Below, piece after piece: positions 39,501 to 51,400 of a stretch of DNA of 64,000 nucleotides. The first letter of the stretch is position 1. Every line of letters starts with the position of its first letter. The stretch lies in assembly GCF_009765355.1 (NCBI RefSeq), contig NZ_VTHK01000003.1:264676-328675 (forward strand), given 5' to 3'. Position numbers and translations under genes: made by a program. Below the pieces are notes generated by a model that saw only the letters and a list, made by a program, of their open reading frames with translations, ran no database searches and was not told the origin of the DNA. The DNA is from Amycolatopsis anabasis. GTDB lineage: Bacteria; Actinomycetota; Actinomycetes; Mycobacteriales; Pseudonocardiaceae.

Positions 39501-41121
39501 GCTCCACCAACACCGCCGCCAACGCCTCCGCCCGCCGATCCAACTCCACATAAGAGAGAGCACTGCTCTCGAAGCAGAGCGCTGTCCTCTCGGGAGAGCG
39601 GGCGACCTGGTCCGAGAGCAGTGCTCTCAAAGTAGGGCGGGGAACATCGGTGGAAGTGCGGTTCCAGGAGGTCAGGATGCGGTCGAGTTCGGATTCGCCG
39701 AGGTACTCCAGGCGGCTCACGCCGCGGCGCGGATCGTCGAGCGCGGCGGCGAGGAGGCTCTCCAGGTGCCCGAGGAACCGGTCGATCGTCTCCCGGGCGA
39801 ACAGTTCACTGCGATAGGTGGCCTCGATCCGCAGCCGCCCGTCGGTGAGGAACGCCTCCAGCGCCAGATCGAACTGGGTGGTGTCGTTGTGCACGGTCTC
39901 CCAGCTCGCGGTCACCCCGGGCAGCTCGAGCCCCTGCAACCCCTGGGTCAGGAACAGCAGCATCACGTCGAACAGCACCGACCGGCCCGCCTGCCGCGGC
40001 GGCCGCAACCGCTCCACCAGCAGGTCGAACGGCAGGTCCTGATGCGCGTACCCCGCGGTGCACACCGCGCGCACCCGATCCACCAACTCCCCGAAACCCG
40101 GATCGCCGGACAGATCGGCACGCAGCACCAGCGTGTTGCCGAAGTTCCCGATCAGCCGCTCCAGCTCGCCCGCGTCCCGGTTCATCGACGCCGAGCCGAT
40201 CGGCACGTCGGTGACCCCGGTGTAGCGGTGCAGCAGTGCGGCATACCCGGCGAACACCACCATGAACGGCGTGGTGCCGCGCTCCTTCGCGAACGCGGTG
40301 AGCCGCCGCGTCAGATCCGCGTCGAAGGTGTGGAAGCGGCGGTCACCCCGCGCCGACGGGTTGGCGCCGCGCGGCGCGTCGACCGGCAGCGGCAGGGGTT
40401 CGGGCAGCGGGTCGAGCGCCCGGCGCCAGTGCTCGAGGTCACCGGCGAGCCGCTCGTCGGTCAGCGTCTTCCGCTGCCACACCGCGAAGTCCGCGTACTG
40501 CACCGGCAACGGGTCCAAACCGGACGGTCGCCCGGTGGTGTCCTCGCGGTACAGCGCGGACAGGTCGGCGGACAGCGCGTTGAAGGTGAACCCGTCCCAG
40601 GCGATGTGGTGCACCACCAGGACCAGCACGTAGTGGTCGTCCCCGGGCCGGAGCAGCCGCAGCCGCATCGGATGGTCGGCGTCCAGCGCGAACGCCCGCG
40701 CCGACTCCTGCCGGGCGATCGCGCCGACCGCGCGTTCCCGCTCGGCGGCGGGCAGCCCCCGCAGATCGGTTTCCGCCATGGTGACCACGGAATACGGGTC
40801 GACGACCTGCCGCGGCTCCCCGTCGGCCCCGGCGACGTACCGCGTCCGCAGGATTTCGTGCCGCTCGACCAGGCGCTGGAAGGACCGGTGCAGGGCGGCG
40901 GTGTCCAGCGCGCCGCGCAGCGTGATGGCCAGGCACACGTTGTAGGCCGCGCTGCCCGGATCGAGCTGCTGCAGGAACCACATCCGCGACTGCGCGAACG
41001 ACAACGGCAGGTCGTCGTCGCTCTCCCGCTTGGGGATCCGCGTGCTCCCGGTCAACCCGGCCTGCGCGAGCCTGCGCCGCAGCAGTTCCCGCTTGCGGGC
41101 GGCCAAATCCGGCTTGTTCAC
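33496..41121 (-). CDS. NRPS: C-A(Ser)-T-C-A(Ser)-T-E
   Basis: A 2541-residue dimodular synthetase. The first C domain (about 25-460; [29 protein letters not shown]) is LCL type, suited to the oxazoline starter chain. A1 (about 494-980), T1 (LGGHSI, about 1031), C2 (HHIASDG), A2 (about 1540-2030) and T2 (LGGDSI, about 2080) follow, then an E domain with HHLVVDG and VNYLGR. Both A domains read as serine (DVWHISLVDK and DVWHLSLVDK). It should add L-Ser then D-Ser. The GTG at 41121 overlaps the upstream stop as GTGA and follows AAGGGGAT. Both A domains carry embedded palindromes, and A1 uses more TTG, GGT and AAT codons than its surroundings. Confidence 0.93.
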   Translation of the reverse strand: MNKPDLAARKRELLRRRLAQAGLTGSTRIPKRESDDDLPLSFAQSRMWFLQQLDPGSAAYNVCLAITLRGALDTAALHRSFQRLVERHEILRTRYVAGADGEPRQVVDPYSVVTMAETDLRGLPAAERERAVGAIARQESARAFALDADHPMRLRLLRPGDDHYVLVLVVHHIAWDGFTFNALSADLSALYREDTTGRPSGLDPLPVQYADFAVWQRKTLTDERLAGDLEHWRRALDPLPEPLPLPVDAPRGANPSARGDRRFHTFDADLTRRLTAFAKERGTTPFMVVFAGYAALLHRYTGVTDVPIGSASMNRDAGELERLIGNFGNTLVLRADLSGDPGFGELVDRVRAVCTAGYAHQDLPFDLLVERLRPPRQAGRSVLFDVMLLFLTQGLQGLELPGVTASWETVHNDTTQFDLALEAFLTDGRLRIEATYRSELFARETIDRFLGHLESLLAAALDDPRRGVSRLEYLGESELDRILTSWNRTSTDVPRPTLRALLSDQVARSPERTALCFESSALSYVELDRRAEALAAVLVEHGVGPESVVGVHLDRSVDLVVALVAVVKAGGAYLPLDPSYPVGRLRFMVEDAAPVVVLTSAGGNATFGGAVCTEVAGWGGVVSVLAGSNRSSHSRPSQQVRPEHPAYVIYTSGSTGRPKGVVVSHGAIVNRLRWMQAEFGLTAGDRVLQKTPSSFDVSVWEFFWPLVTGAELVLARPEGHKDPAYLVKLIEEERVTTVHFVPSMLRAFAEEAEGRCSSLRRVICSGEALPAELARRFDKLHNLYGPTEAAVDVTAWPAQAGVDSPTGSVPIGRPVWNTQVYVLDAFLRPVPPGVAGELYLGGVQLARGYLNRAGLTASRFVANPFGAPGSRLYRTGDLARFRADGVLEFLGRADDQVKIRGFRVELGEVEAALTALDGVASAAVVARAEQQQLVGYVVPAPGARLEPAAVRRELAASLPDQLVPSAVLVLDALPLSPSGKLDRKALPEPDFAEATTSAEPATPREQALCDLFAELLGLDRIGVHDDFFALGGHSILATRLVGRIRTELGIEVPIGTVFDAPTVARLAAVLTDDGQKRPALTPMPRPRRIPLSSEQRRLWFLYRLEGPSPTYNIPFAVRLDGRLDIDALRAALSDVAGRHEVLRTVYPEFEGKPYQRVLDTPPALSVEPCTEDALADRLRDAAAQAFALDREPPFAPRLFTLDDRTQVLSLLTHHIASDGWSGERLLADLTTAYAARERGRRPDWTPLPVQYADYALWQRDLLGNEADPRSLLATQLAHWTERLAELPDELTLPADRPRPATPTFDGDAVAFTLPAEAHAALAALARDTGATVFMVVQAAVATLLHHLGAGEDIPLGTPVAGRTDDNLDGLVGFFVNTLVLRTDLSGDPTFRHLVERVRGTDLDALAHQDLPFERLVEALNPARSMARHPLFQVMMAYQRAPGGPVPFGALSLREEHVGFYAARLDLSFHLFERDGAAGIDGWLVYSRDLFDRSTVEGFTNRLVRLVADLAAAPDRPLSATTVVTEAERAELVRTRNATDHPLPAETLRALLSEQVTRSPERTALCFESSALTYAELDRRAEALAAVLVEHGVGPESIVGVHLDRSVELVVALVAVLKAGGAYLPLDPSYPADRLRFMVEDAAPAVVLTSASGGEAFGDAVCAEVAGWGGVVRVLAGSNRSEHSRPQQQVRPDHPAYLIYTSGSTGRPKGVVVSHGAIVNRLQWMQAEYRLTADDRVLQKTPAGFDVSVWEFFWPLITGATLVVARPEGHKDPAYLANLIKAERVTTVHFVPSMLRAFVESEPGPLGSLRRVLCSGEALPSGLARRASAELGAAVHNLYGPTEAAVDVTSWPADQGLGTVTVPIGRPVWNTRVYVLDSALRPVAPGVAGELYLGGVQLARGYARRAGLTASRFVADPFGPKGARLYRTGDRVRWTDAGALEFLGRADDQVKIRGFRVEPGEIEAALERLDAVRHAVVVARREEQRLDAYVVAPPDTDPLALRRELAATLPVHLVPAAIVVLAELPLTPSGKLDRKALPEPDFGRLAGAAEPRTEREALLCGLFAETLGLPEVGAEDSFFELGGDSIVSVQLVSRARRAGIVFTPRQVFELRTPAGLAAVATESAEAEAPATAYGRIEPTPIMRWASRNDPTFGGLSQALLLVVPADLREPELVRALQAVLDRHDLLRARWAGGGLVVPEPGVRPVLTRATGSLDAELRAARDRLSPPAGRMFEAVWFRPGRLLLVAHHLVVDGVSWRLLAEDLAEAARGRELPRTGTSFRRWSQVLAEQDRTGELELWRGMLDGADPVFPAPQGIAADVRDTELTVGLPAGAEQAGVQEVLLTALAKSLRVKGDVVVAVEGHGREEQLGADLSATVGWFTTMFPVRLPAGADFKRVKEILRGLPDHGLGYGLLAHRDGALGGLPEPAIVVNYLGRVRAGDGSPWSVAPEAPMLRVPPRPDRPVDFALEINAVTIGSELRIGLAWHAGTLDQSDVDELAAALRVELGGFTEDDLAGRVLLDLTLADVSQDDLDEWEEEETSTW
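36065..36118. repeat. GGGGTCGTGAG palindrome inside Ser A domain (NRPS 33.5-41.1 kb, module 2)
   Basis: A two-part palindrome: outer arms of 17 bp with one mismatch and an inner CCGGTT/AACCGG hairpin. It is read in frame as the loop ([12 protein letters not shown]) between A-domain motifs A2 and A3. The outer arm core matches the intergenic hairpin at 10246-10287. Confidence 0.85.
36409..36481. repeat. Pair of GAGAGCA/TGCTCTC palindromes at A-domain N-terminus
   Basis: Two 15-nt palindromes (36409-36423 and 36467-36481) with a smaller one between, all coding in frame at the start of the second Ser A domain ([20 protein letters not shown]). The same pair recurs at 39556-39628 and 51692-51764. 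It is the same unit that builds the 42-bp array at 51.9 kb. Confidence 0.85.
39213..39265. repeat. GGGTCGTGAG palindrome inside Ser A domain (NRPS 33.5-41.1 kb, module 1)
   Basis: Second in-frame copy, with arms around the same inner CCGGTT/AACCGG hairpin. It encodes [15 protein letters not shown] in the A2-A3 loop. Confidence 0.85.
39556..39628. repeat. Pair of GAGAGCA/TGCTCTC palindromes at A-domain N-terminus
   Basis: Two 15-nt palindromes (39556-39570 and 39614-39628) flanking an intervening CTCTC-GGGAGAG element, in frame at the C-A junction of module 1. Confidence 0.85.
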
Positions 41122-44100
41122 GCGCCATCCCCTTTCCGCACCAGTGCCAGCGCCGCGAACCACTCCCGCGACAACGCGAGGATCCGCTCCTCGGTGAACA
41201 GCGCGCCCGGCCACTGCCAGTCGGCTTCCAGCACCGGACCTTCGGCGCCGTCTCGCACCAGGGCGTTGAGGACCAGGCAGTACGGCGCGGGCGCGGCGTC
41301 GTCCACACCGCCGCCCATCGCGCCGGCCTCGGGGGCGCCCGACCACGGTTCGCCACCGGTTTCGCCCGCGGTCAGGCGGCCGAGGTAGTTGAACTCGACC
41401 TGCGGTTCGGGCAGTGCTTCCAGGACCGGACCGGTATCCGGGTTGAGGTAGCGGAGCAGGCCGTGCCCGATGCCCTTGTCCGGGACCGCGAGCTGCTCGG
41501 CCACCCGCAAAAGTCCTTTGTGGACGCCCGTTCGGCCCAACTCCCCGGGATCGACCCGGACCGGGAAGACGCTGGTGAACCAGCCGACCGTGCCGGACAG
41601 GTCCGCGCCCTCGACGAGCTGTTCCTCTCGTCCGTGGCCTTCGAGCGCGAGCAGCAGCGAGGTGTCGCCGTCGCCTCGCCACCGGGAAACCGCCACGGCC
41701 AGCGCGGTGAGCAGCACCTCGTTGACGCCCACCCCGTGTTCCGCGGGCACCGAGGTGAGCAGCGCGGCCGTGGTGTCCGCGTCCAGCGCGGTCCGCGCCG
41801 AGCGCACGGTGGCCCGGGTGTCGACGCGCGGATCGAGCCGCCGGGCGCCGAGCACGGGATCCGGACCGTCCAGGATTTCGCGCCAGAGGCCGAGTTCCGG
41901 GGCCCGTTCGCGGGCGGCCGCGGGCAGCGCCCGCGCCCAGGTGCGGAACGACGTGGCCACCGGCGGCAGGTCCCGCCCCCGCCAGAGATCGGCGAGTTCG
42001 GGCACCAGGATGCCCCAGGAAGCCCCGTCCACCACGAGGTGGTGCAGCAGGACCAGCAACCGTCCCGGCCGCCGCGGCCCGGTGTCGAACCACACGAACC
42101 GGGCCATGTCCCCGGTCGCGGGCCGCAACCGCCCCAGCGCCTCTTCCAGCACTTCGGGCAGTTTCGCGGCGATCTCGTCGTAGTCCAGCCCGCTCGCGTC
42201 GATCCGGTCCACAATGGACTCCACGTCGACCGCGCCGCGCGGCCGGGTGGTGAAGACGGAATCCGCGAAGGTCGCCCGCAGCACGTCGTGCCGGTCGAGC
42301 AGCGACCGGATCAATCCGTGCAGCGCGGGCAGGTCGAGATCCGCCGGGGTGCACAGGAACCGGGCCTGGCTGAGCCGATCGTGCGGCGCGTCCTGGCGGG
42401 CGAGCCAGGTCAGCATCGGCGTCAGCGGCACCTCACCGACACCTTGATCGTCACCCGCCGGGGCGACCGCCTCCTCCGCGACGAGGGCGAGTTCGGCGAC
42501 CGTGCGGCGGTCGAACACGTCCCGGGGCGAGAACCGGAAGCCCGCGGCGCGGGCCTTGCCGACCAGGCGCATCGACACGATGCTGTCGCCGCCGAGCGCG
42601 AAGAAGCTGTCGTCGATCCCGACCGCCGGCACGCCGAGCACCTCGGCGAACAACGCGGCGAGCCGGGCTTCGACCTCGGTGCGCGGTTCGGTGCGCTCCC
42701 CGGCCGGGGTCCAGTCCGGCGCGGGCAACGCGCCCACGTCGAGTTTGTCGTTGCGGGTCAACGGGAAATCGTCCACCTCGACGATCGCCGCGGGCACCAG
42801 GTACTCGGGCAGCTTCGCGGCGACGGCCTCGCGGAGCCCGTCGAGTCCCGAACGCGGCACGACGTAGGCGACGAGCCGCCGCACCCCCGGGGTGTCCTCG
42901 CGCACGACGACCACGGCCCGCTCGACCCGGTCGTCGGCGAGCAGCGCGGCCTCGATCTCACCCGGTTCGATCCGGAAACCGCGGATCTTCACCTGGTCGT
43001 CGACCCGTCCCCGGCAGTCCAGCAGCCCGTCGGCGGTCCAGCACGCCACGTCCCCGGTCCGGTACATGCGCTCGCCCGGGGCGCCGAACGGATCGGCGAC
43101 GAACCGTTCGGCGGTCGTCGCGGCCCGCCCGAGGTAGCCGCGGGCCAGCCCGGCCCCGGCGAGGTACAGCTCGCCGAAAACCCCGACCGGGCACGGATTC
43201 AGGTGGCGGTCCAGCACGTAGGCCCGCGCGTTGCCGACCGGCGAGCCGATCGACGGGCGGTCGCCGAGCGCGAAATCGCAGGCCGCCGAGTCCACTGTGC
43301 ACTCGGTCGGGCCGTAGAGGTTGTACACGGACAATCCGGGTTCCGCGCGCAGCATGCGCCACAGCTCGGCCGGGACCGCCTCGCCGCCCACCCCGAGCAC
43401 CTGGAGACCGGCCCGCCAGCCGGGTTCGGCGGCCACCTGCGCCAGCAGCGAGGGCGACAGTTCGACGAACTCGATGCCGTGCCGGGCCAGGAAGTCCCGC
43501 AGCAGATCCGCGTCGCGGCGCACGTCCGGCGGCACCAGGTGCAGTTCGTGCCCGGCGAACATCCACAGCATCGGCTGCCAGGACGCGTCGAACGCCATCG
43601 GCCAGGCGTGCGCCACCCGCAACGGGCGGCCCAGCCGTTCCCGGGCGGGATCGAACAGGTCGGTCCGGTGGCTGACCAGCAGGTTGACGATCGAGCGATG
43701 CGGCACGACCACGGCCTTCGGCGCCCCGGTCGAACCGGACGTGTAGATGACGTACGCCGGATTGTCCGGCGATGCCAGGGGCGGGAGGTTTTCCGCGGAC
43801 CGCGCGGTGACCTCCGGCAGTTCGGTCAGCACGACCACCGGTTTCGCGTCGGCGATCATCACCTCGATCCGCTCGGCGGGCCATTCCGGATCCAGTGGCA
43901 GGTAGGCGGCCCCGGCCTTGAGCACCGCGACCAGGGCGACCAGGAAGTCCGGTCCCGGCGGCAACGCGAGGGCGACGATCCGCTCCGGACCGGCGCCCCG
44001 TTCGGCGAGTTCGCGGGCGAGCCGGTTGGCGTGCGCGTTGACCTCGGCGAAGGTGAGCCGCCGGTCCCCGGACACCACGGCCGTGGCGTCCGGGGTGCGC

Positions 44101-45485
44101 GCGGCCTGCTCGGCGAACACCGCGGCCATCGTTTCGTCCGGTGTGGACAGTCGCTTGCCGGTGCCGAATGCGCGCAGTCGCCCGCTTTCCGCCGGGTCCA
44201 GCAGGTCCAGCCCCGCGACCGTCGGGTTCGCGCCCGAGGCGAGGGCCTCCACCGCGCGCCGGAACTGCCCGGCGAGCGCCTCGATCGGCGCGGTTTCGAA
44301 GACGTCCGGCCGGTATTCGAAGGTCACCTCGAGCGTGGCCTCGGCGGCGACCGCCAGGGCGAGCGGGTAGTGCGTGGCGTCGTCGATCTCGACCCCGGTG
44401 ATCCGCAGCCCGGCGCCGCTCTCCCCGTCCGCCACGGCATCCGTGTCGATCGGGTAGTTCTCGAAGACGACCAGCGTGTCGAACAGGTCGCCGATGCCCT
44501 GTGCCCGCTGGATCTCGGTGAGCCCCAGGTACTGGAAGTCGATCAACCCGGACTGCTCGCCCTGCACCGCGCGCAGCACGTCGAGCACCGCGTCCCCGGC
44601 CCGCGCCCGGACCCGCACCGGCACGGTGTTGATGAACAATCCGATCATCGAGTCCACACCGGACAAATCAACCGGACGTCCGGACACGGTCGCCCCGAAC
44701 ACGACGTCGTCGCGGCCGGTGCGGCGGCCGAGCACGAGCCCCCAGAGCCCCTGCACCACGGTGTTCACGGTGAGCCCGGCCGCCCGCGCCACGGCGTACA
44801 GCCGCGCGGTCGCGTCCTCGCCGAACGCCAGCCGCAGCTTTTCCGGGCGGACCGGCACCCGCGACGGCTCGACCGGCGCGAGCAAGGTGGGCTCCTCGAC
44901 CCCCGCGAGCGCCTTGGCCCAGGCTTCCCGCGCCCGGTCGTCGTCCCTGGCCGCGAGCCAGGCCAGGTAGTCGCGATACGGGCGCACCGGCCGCGGCGCC
45001 CGCCCGGCGTACAGCTCGAGCAGCTCGCGCACCAGCAGCGGGACCGACCAGCCGTCCAGCAGGATGTGGTGGTTCGACAGCACCAGCCGGAAATCCCCGG
45101 CCCCGAACCGCACCAGGGTCATCCGCAGCAACGGCGGCTCGTCCAGCGCGAACCGAACCCGCCGATCCTCGGCCAGCAACTGGTTCAGCGCCGCCTCGCG
45201 ATCGTCCACACCGGACAGATCGACCTCCGCCCACGGCAGCTCGACGCCGTCGATCACCAGCTGCACCGGCTCGTCGACGTCCTCGTGCACGAAGCAGGCC
45301 CGCAGATTGGCGTGCCGGGTCAGCAGTTCGTTCGCCGCCCGCCGCAACCGCTCGGCGTCGACGTCCCCGGCCAGCCCGAGCACGAACTGGACCGTGTAGA
45401 CGTCGTCGGCCTCGGCGTCGAACACCGCGTGGAACAGCATTCCCTGCTGCAGCGGGGAAAGCGGCAGGATGTCGGCAACGCTCAT
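41118..45485 (-). CDS. NRPS: C-A-T-E, single module, substrate unresolved
   Basis: A 1455-residue single-module synthetase. The C domain (about 1-430; [25 protein letters not shown]) is of the type that follows an E domain (DCL). An A domain (about 450-930; [12 protein letters not shown]), a T domain (LGGDSI, about 965) and an E domain ([23 protein letters not shown]) follow. The by-eye code DAQEGGLVDK resembles Gln-type codes (DAQDLGVVDK) but has no exact match I know. Since the pathway needs a third bidentate donor, N-hydroxyornithine is a reasonable guess. The ATG overlaps the upstream stop as ATGA. No thioesterase follows the E domain. Confidence 0.9.
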   Translation of the reverse strand: MSVADILPLSPLQQGMLFHAVFDAEADDVYTVQFVLGLAGDVDAERLRRAANELLTRHANLRACFVHEDVDEPVQLVIDGVELPWAEVDLSGVDDREAALNQLLAEDRRVRFALDEPPLLRMTLVRFGAGDFRLVLSNHHILLDGWSVPLLVRELLELYAGRAPRPVRPYRDYLAWLAARDDDRAREAWAKALAGVEEPTLLAPVEPSRVPVRPEKLRLAFGEDATARLYAVARAAGLTVNTVVQGLWGLVLGRRTGRDDVVFGATVSGRPVDLSGVDSMIGLFINTVPVRVRARAGDAVLDVLRAVQGEQSGLIDFQYLGLTEIQRAQGIGDLFDTLVVFENYPIDTDAVADGESGAGLRITGVEIDDATHYPLALAVAAEATLEVTFEYRPDVFETAPIEALAGQFRRAVEALASGANPTVAGLDLLDPAESGRLRAFGTGKRLSTPDETMAAVFAEQAARTPDATAVVSGDRRLTFAEVNAHANRLARELAERGAGPERIVALALPPGPDFLVALVAVLKAGAAYLPLDPEWPAERIEVMIADAKPVVVLTELPEVTARSAENLPPLASPDNPAYVIYTSGSTGAPKAVVVPHRSIVNLLVSHRTDLFDPARERLGRPLRVAHAWPMAFDASWQPMLWMFAGHELHLVPPDVRRDADLLRDFLARHGIEFVELSPSLLAQVAAEPGWRAGLQVLGVGGEAVPAELWRMLRAEPGLSVYNLYGPTECTVDSAACDFALGDRPSIGSPVGNARAYVLDRHLNPCPVGVFGELYLAGAGLARGYLGRAATTAERFVADPFGAPGERMYRTGDVACWTADGLLDCRGRVDDQVKIRGFRIEPGEIEAALLADDRVERAVVVVREDTPGVRRLVAYVVPRSGLDGLREAVAAKLPEYLVPAAIVEVDDFPLTRNDKLDVGALPAPDWTPAGERTEPRTEVEARLAALFAEVLGVPAVGIDDSFFALGGDSIVSMRLVGKARAAGFRFSPRDVFDRRTVAELALVAEEAVAPAGDDQGVGEVPLTPMLTWLARQDAPHDRLSQARFLCTPADLDLPALHGLIRSLLDRHDVLRATFADSVFTTRPRGAVDVESIVDRIDASGLDYDEIAAKLPEVLEEALGRLRPATGDMARFVWFDTGPRRPGRLLVLLHHLVVDGASWGILVPELADLWRGRDLPPVATSFRTWARALPAAARERAPELGLWREILDGPDPVLGARRLDPRVDTRATVRSARTALDADTTAALLTSVPAEHGVGVNEVLLTALAVAVSRWRGDGDTSLLLALEGHGREEQLVEGADLSGTVGWFTSVFPVRVDPGELGRTGVHKGLLRVAEQLAVPDKGIGHGLLRYLNPDTGPVLEALPEPQVEFNYLGRLTAGETGGEPWSGAPEAGAMGGGVDDAAPAPYCLVLNALVRDGAEGPVLEADWQWPGALFTEERILALSREWFAALALVRKGDGA

Positions 45486-48400
45486 TTCTTCTTGCCCCAC
45501 TTCGCGGAGATCTTGTCCAACTGCGACTGGCTCAGCGACACCAGCGGCACGTCCGACGGGGTGAACCCGGCCGTCTCGCCGTCCCGCGCCTGCCGGACGA
45601 GCGCGCGCAGCGCCCGCACCCAGTTCCGCGACAACTCCTCGGCATCGGCCCGCACGCACCCGTCCCCGGCCCACGCCCAGGTGGCGCGCAGCACCGGCCC
45701 GCCCGCGCGGTCCTCGACGACGACGTTGACCTCCAGCCCGTGCCGGGGCGCGGAACCGTCCGGGACCCGCTCCCCCGCCGGGACCCAGAACCCGTCCACA
45801 CCGCGCACGTCGAACCGGCCGAGGTAGTTGAAACTCACCGCGGGCCGGACCTCCGGCCGCTGACCGGTGTACTCGAGCAGCCCGAACCCGATCCCGTTGT
45901 CCGGCACCGCGCGCAACCGCTCCTTGATCCGCTTCAGCGCCGCCCCGGCCGCCGCCTGCCCGTCCCGGGCCGCGGCGACGTCGATGCCGTCGAGGTCCAG
46001 CACCACCGGGTACACCGTGGTGAACCAGCCGACCGTGCGGGACAGGTCGGCGCCGGGCACCAGGTGTTCCTCGCGGCCGTGCCCCTCGAGCTGGACGACC
46101 GCGGTCTCGCCCAGCGCCAGGGCCAGCGCGGTGAGCAGCACGTCCCGCACCTCGGCGTGGAACGCGGCCGTGACCTCGGTGAGCACCGGCTCCACCTCGC
46201 CACTCGCCAGCTCCACCACCAACTCCCCGGGCTCCCCCAATGTGGCTTTCGGGGCACTGGAAGTACCCAATGCGGCGTTCGGGGCGTTGAACGTCCCCAA
46301 TGCCGCATTGGGGGCTTCGGTGATTTGGCGCCAGTAGGCGGCTTCGGGGAGGCGGGTGGTGGCGAGGGTGGGGAGTTGGGTGGCCCACCAGCGGAAGGAG
46401 GTGGCGACGGGTTCGAGTTTCGCGGGGCGGCCCGCCGACCGTTCGGTCCACGCGCGGGCCAGGTCGTCGGCGAGGATCCGCCACGACACCCCGTCGACCA
46501 CCAGGTGGTGCAGCACGAGCAGCAGCCGCCCCGGCCGCTCGGCACCGAAGTCGAACCACACGGCGCGCACGAGCGAACCGGCGGCGGGGTCGAGTTCGGC
46601 GACCGCGGTTTCGTAAGCCGCGGCCACCTGGGCTTCCAGGTCCGCCTCGGCGGGGACCCGGCGCAGGACGTCCCGCGCGGTGACCGCGCCCGGTGGGCGG
46701 ACCTCGAGGGAGTCGGCGTCCAGCCGGGCGCGCAGGACGTCGTGGTGGTCCAGCAGGTCCCGCAGGATCCCGTCCAGCACGTCCGCGGTGAGTGCCGGGA
46801 CGCGGAGGAGGGCGGACTGGCACAGGTGCGGATCGGCGGTTTCCGCCCACCAGCGCATGATCGGGGTGAACGGGAACGTGCCGACGCCGTTCGCCCGCTC
46901 GAAACCGTCCTCTGTGGACTTCGCCGCCGCCGGTCCGGCGGCCCGGGCGAGGGCGGCGACGGTCTGGTGTTCGAAGACCTGGCGGGGCGAGAGCGGGATA
47001 CCGGCGGCACGGGCCCGGCTCACCAGCTGGATCGAGAGGATGCTGTCGCCGCCCAGGGTGAAGAAGCTCGCGTCCGGGTCGACGGCGGGGAGTTTGAGCA
47101 CCCCGGCCATGAGATCGCACAGGACCCGTTCGGTGTCGGTGGCCGGGGCGCGGCCGTCGGCCGGATGTTCCGGTTCGGGTTCGGGCAGCGCGCGGCGGTT
47201 CACCTTCCCGGACGGCAGGAGCGGGAAGTCGTCGAGGAACACGAACGCCTGCGGCACCATGTGCTCGGGCAGGCGGGTGCGCAGCCAGTCCCGGACGCGG
47301 TCCGCCAGGCCCGGTTCGGCCGGGGCAAGGCAGTAGCCGACCAGGCGTTTGGCGCCCGGCTGATCCTCGCGGACGAGGACGACCGCGCGCCGGACGAGGT
47401 CCTGCTGCTCGAGGACGGCTTCGATCTCCTCGAGTTCGACCCGCATCCCGCGGATCTTGACCTGGTTGTCCGCGCGGCCCAGGAATTCGAGGGTGCCGTC
47501 CGGCTGCCAGCGGGCCAGATCGCCGGTGCGGTACAGCCGGGAACCGGGCGGGCCGAACGGATCCGCGACGAAGTGCGCGGCGGTCCGGCCCGGGTCGTTG
47601 ACGTAACCGCGGCCGAGGTAGACCCCGCCCGCGTACAGCTCGCCCGGGACGCCGACCGGCGCCGGGAGCAGGTGCCGGTCCAGCACGTGCAGCCGCGTGT
47701 TGCCGTTGGGGCCGCCGATGGAGATGGCGCCGCGGATCGCGGACTTCTCCCGGTACACCACGTGCGAGACGCCGATGGTCGCCTCGGCCGGGCCGTAACC
47801 GTGGTACATCACCGCGTCGCTGGCGGCGCGGAACCGGCCGAACAGTTCCGGGGTCAGCACCTCGCCGCCGCACCACACGTGGTTGAGCGACCGCGCCTTC
47901 GCCGCGAACCCGGGCAGTTGCAGCAGCAGGTCGAGGATCGACGAGGGCAGGTAGGTGAACGTGACCCGGTGCCGCTCGATCAGGCCGAGCAGGTAGTCGA
48001 TGTCGCGTTCGCCGCCGGGTTCGGCGATGACCAGGCGGCCGCCGGTGGTCAGCGGCAGGAACACCTCGTTGATCGAGATGTCGAAACCCAGGGGCGCCTT
48101 GAACAACGCGGCGTCCCCGGCGCCGAAGCCGAGCAGTTCCCGCTGCCACAGCAGCCGGTGCGTGATCGCGCGGTGCCGGATCATCGCGCCCTTGGGGGTT
48201 CCGGTCGAGCCGGAGGTGTAGATGACGTACGAGAGTCCCTCGGGCTGGATCGCGATCGCCGGGTTCCCGGGGTCGGGTTCGGTCTCGTCGAGGGTGACGT
48301 CGACGATCGGGATGTTCAGCTCGCGGACCGGTTCGTCATGGTTTTGTCCACTGAGGATGGCGGTGAGCCGGGCGCTCGCGGCGACTTCGGCGATCCGCAG

Positions 48401-51400
48401 GCGCGGCCAGGACGGTTCGAGCGGCACGAAAGCGCCGCCCGCCTTCTCGACGGCGAGCAGGCCGACGACCATTTCCGGGGAACGTTCCCAGTGCACGCCG
48501 ACACAGCGTTCCGGGCCCACCCCGAGGTCGGCGAGCTTCCGGGCGAGCCGGTTCGCTTGCGCGTTGAGCTGCGCGTAGGTGAGGCGCTGCTCGTGGAACT
48601 CGACCGCGACCGCGTCCGGGGTGGCCGCCACCTGGGCCTCGACGAGTTCGGTGAGGGTCGCCTCCGGCCGGGTTTCGGCGGTGTCGTTGAACGAGCGCAG
48701 GAGCGCGTGCTCGTCCGGACCGAGCACGTCGACCAGGCCGATCCGCCGATCCGGATCGGTGACCAGCGCGTCGAGCAGGCGGAGCAGGCGCGCGCCGAAT
48801 CCCTCCACAGTGGACTTGTCGAACAGGTCCGTGGCGTAGGAGATGACGCATTCGGACTGTCCGAAGTGGAAGGCGAGATCGAACTTGGCGTGTTCGACGC
48901 CGGGATCGAGAAGGGTCGCGGTGAGGCCGGGCAAGGCGAGTTCCGCCCCGGCGGGGTCGCGGTGCGAGACCATGACCTGGAACAGCGGGTGCCGTGCGGC
49001 GGATCGCGCCGGGTTCACCGCCTCCACCACCCGCTCGAAGGGCAGGTCCTGGTTCGAGTACGCGTCGAGGTTGGCTTCCCTTACCCGGGCGATGAGTTCG
49101 CGGAACGACGGGTTGCCGGTGACATCGGTGCGCAGCACCAGGGTGTTCACGAAGTACCCGACGAGTTCGTCCAGCGCGTCGTCGCCGCGCCCGGCCGCGG
49201 GTGCGCCGAGGGGGATGTCGTCCCCCGCGCCGAGCCGGTGCAGCAGCACCGCGACCGCGGCCTGCGCGATCATCAGGTCACTGGCGCCGAGCGTCCGCGC
49301 GAGCCGCCGCACGGCGGTGGCCAGCGGGGCCGGGATCGGCACGGCGACCTCGGCGCCCCGGTGGGTCGGGGACGCGGGGCGGGCGCGGTCGGCCGGGAGC
49401 GGGAGTTCCTCGGGCAGCCCTTCCAGCCGCCGCAGCCAGAAGGCGCGCTGCCGGGCCGCGAGGCTCGCCGGATCGGTTTCGTCGCCGAGGAGTTCCCGGT
49501 GCCACAGCGTGTAATCCGCGTACTGCGCGGGCAGCGGGCGCCAGGTGGGTTCGGCGCCACCGGCTCGGGCGGCGTAGGCCTCGCCGAGGTCGCGCAGCAG
49601 GGGGCGGGCGGACCATTCGTCCCCGGCGATGTGGTGCACGAGCACCACGAGTACGTGCTCGTGCTCGCCGAGTTCGAGCAGTTCGGCCCGGATCGGGGGT
49701 TCCGCGTCCAGCCGGAACCGGTGCCCGTTGATCCGCGCGAGCTGAGCGGGCAGGTCGTGGTCGGCGCATTCCGTTCGGCTCAGCGGCACTTCGGCGTGCT
49801 CGAGCACCTGCTGGCGTGGTTCGCCGTCGGTCTCCGGGAACACGGTCCGCAGGGACTCGTGCCGACCGGCCACATCGGACAGTGCGTGGCGCAGCGCGGT
49901 GCGGTCGAGCGGGCCGGTGAGCCGGGCGGCGAACGGCAGGTTGTAGGTGGGGCTGGGGCCTTCGAGGCGGTAGAGGAACCACAGGCTGCGCTGCGCGGCG
50001 GACAGCGGCATCGGTTCCGGGCGCGGGCGCGGTTCGAGGGCTGGACGGGAGCCGCCGCCGTCGAGTGCGCGCGCGAGCCCGGCGACCGTGGGCGCGTCGA
50101 AGACGGACCGGATCTCCAGGTCCGCGCCCAGGTTCCGGCGGATCCGGGCGACCAGGCGGGTGGCCAGGATGGAATGCCCGCCGAGCGCGAAGAAGTCGTC
50201 GTGCACGCCGATCCGGTCCCGGCCGAGGACGTCCGCGAACAGGCCGCGGAGAATCTCCTCGCGCGGGTTCCGCGGTTCGCCACCGGGGCCGTCGGGCAGA
50301 TCCGGTTCGGGGAGTGCCTTGCGGTCGAGCTTGCCGCTCGGGGTGAGCGGAAGTTCGTCGAGGAGGACGAACGCGGAAGGCACGTAGTGCTCGGGGAGGG
50401 CTTCCGCCAGTTTCCGGCGGAGCGCTGCGGGGTCCGGACCGGCGCCCGGTGCCGGGACGACGTAGCCGATGAGCTGCTGCCGTTCGGCGCGTGCGGCCAC
50501 CGCGGCCGAGGCCACCCCGTCGAGCGCGGTCAGCGCGGCCTCGACCTCACCCAGCTCGACCCGGAAACCCCGGATCTTCACCTGATCATCGGCACGACCG
50601 AGGAATTCCAGGGCGCCGTCGGGACGAAGCCGCGCGCGGTCGCCGGTGCGGTACAGGCGGGCCCCCTTGGGCCCGAACGGATTCGCCACGAACCGAGATG
50701 CGGTCAACCCAGCCCGATTCAGGTAGCCGCGCGCCAACTGGACGCCACCGAGGTACAACTCGCCCGGCACGCCAGGCGGAACCGGACGCAGGAACGAGTC
50801 CAGTACGTACACCTGGGTGTTCCACACCGGGCGGCCGATCGGGACGGGATCGGTTTCCACGCCGCACGGCCACGCGGTGACGTCGACCGCGGCCTCGGTC
50901 GGGCCGTAGAGGTTGTGCAGCTTGTCGAACCGCCGGGTGAGATCGGCGGGCAACGCCTCACCGCTGCAGATCACCCGCCGCAACGACGAACACCGCCCCT
51001 CCGCCTCCTCCGCGAACGCCCGCAACATCGACGGAACAAAATGGACAGTCGTGATGCGCTCGGTTTCGATCAGATCGGCCAGGTAGCGGGGATCCTTGTG
51101 CCCTTCCGGTTTGGCCAGCACGAGTTCGGCGCCGGTGATCAACGGCCAGAAGAACTCCCACACCGACACATCAAAACTCGACGGCGTCTTCTGCAACACC
51201 CGATCACCCACGCCAAGCCCAAACTCCGCCTGCATCCACCGAAGCCGATTGACGATCGCCCCATGCGACACCACCACACCCTTCGGCCGACCCGTCGAAC
51301 CGGAGGTATAGATCACGTAAGCCGGATGTTCCGGCCGAACCTGCTGACGGGGTCGTGAGCGTTCAGACCGGTTAGAACCGGCCAAAACACTCACAACCCC

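Noticed and set aside
41122-42354. Longer N-terminus for the NRPS ending at 33496 (open frame to 42354)
   Set aside because: The extra residues are Arg/Ala-rich and out of phase with the upstream E domain. The GTGA overlap at 41121 with AAGGGGAT and the [10 protein letters not shown] domain start fix the real start.
45740-51358. A 1872-codon open frame on the plus strand, opposite the NRPS genes, and similar long ones at 30452-33655, 36076-39222 and 41463-45827
   Set aside because: Low-complexity Arg/Gly/His/Val-rich translations with no motifs. They are antisense shadows of high-GC NRPS genes with G/C-rich third positions.
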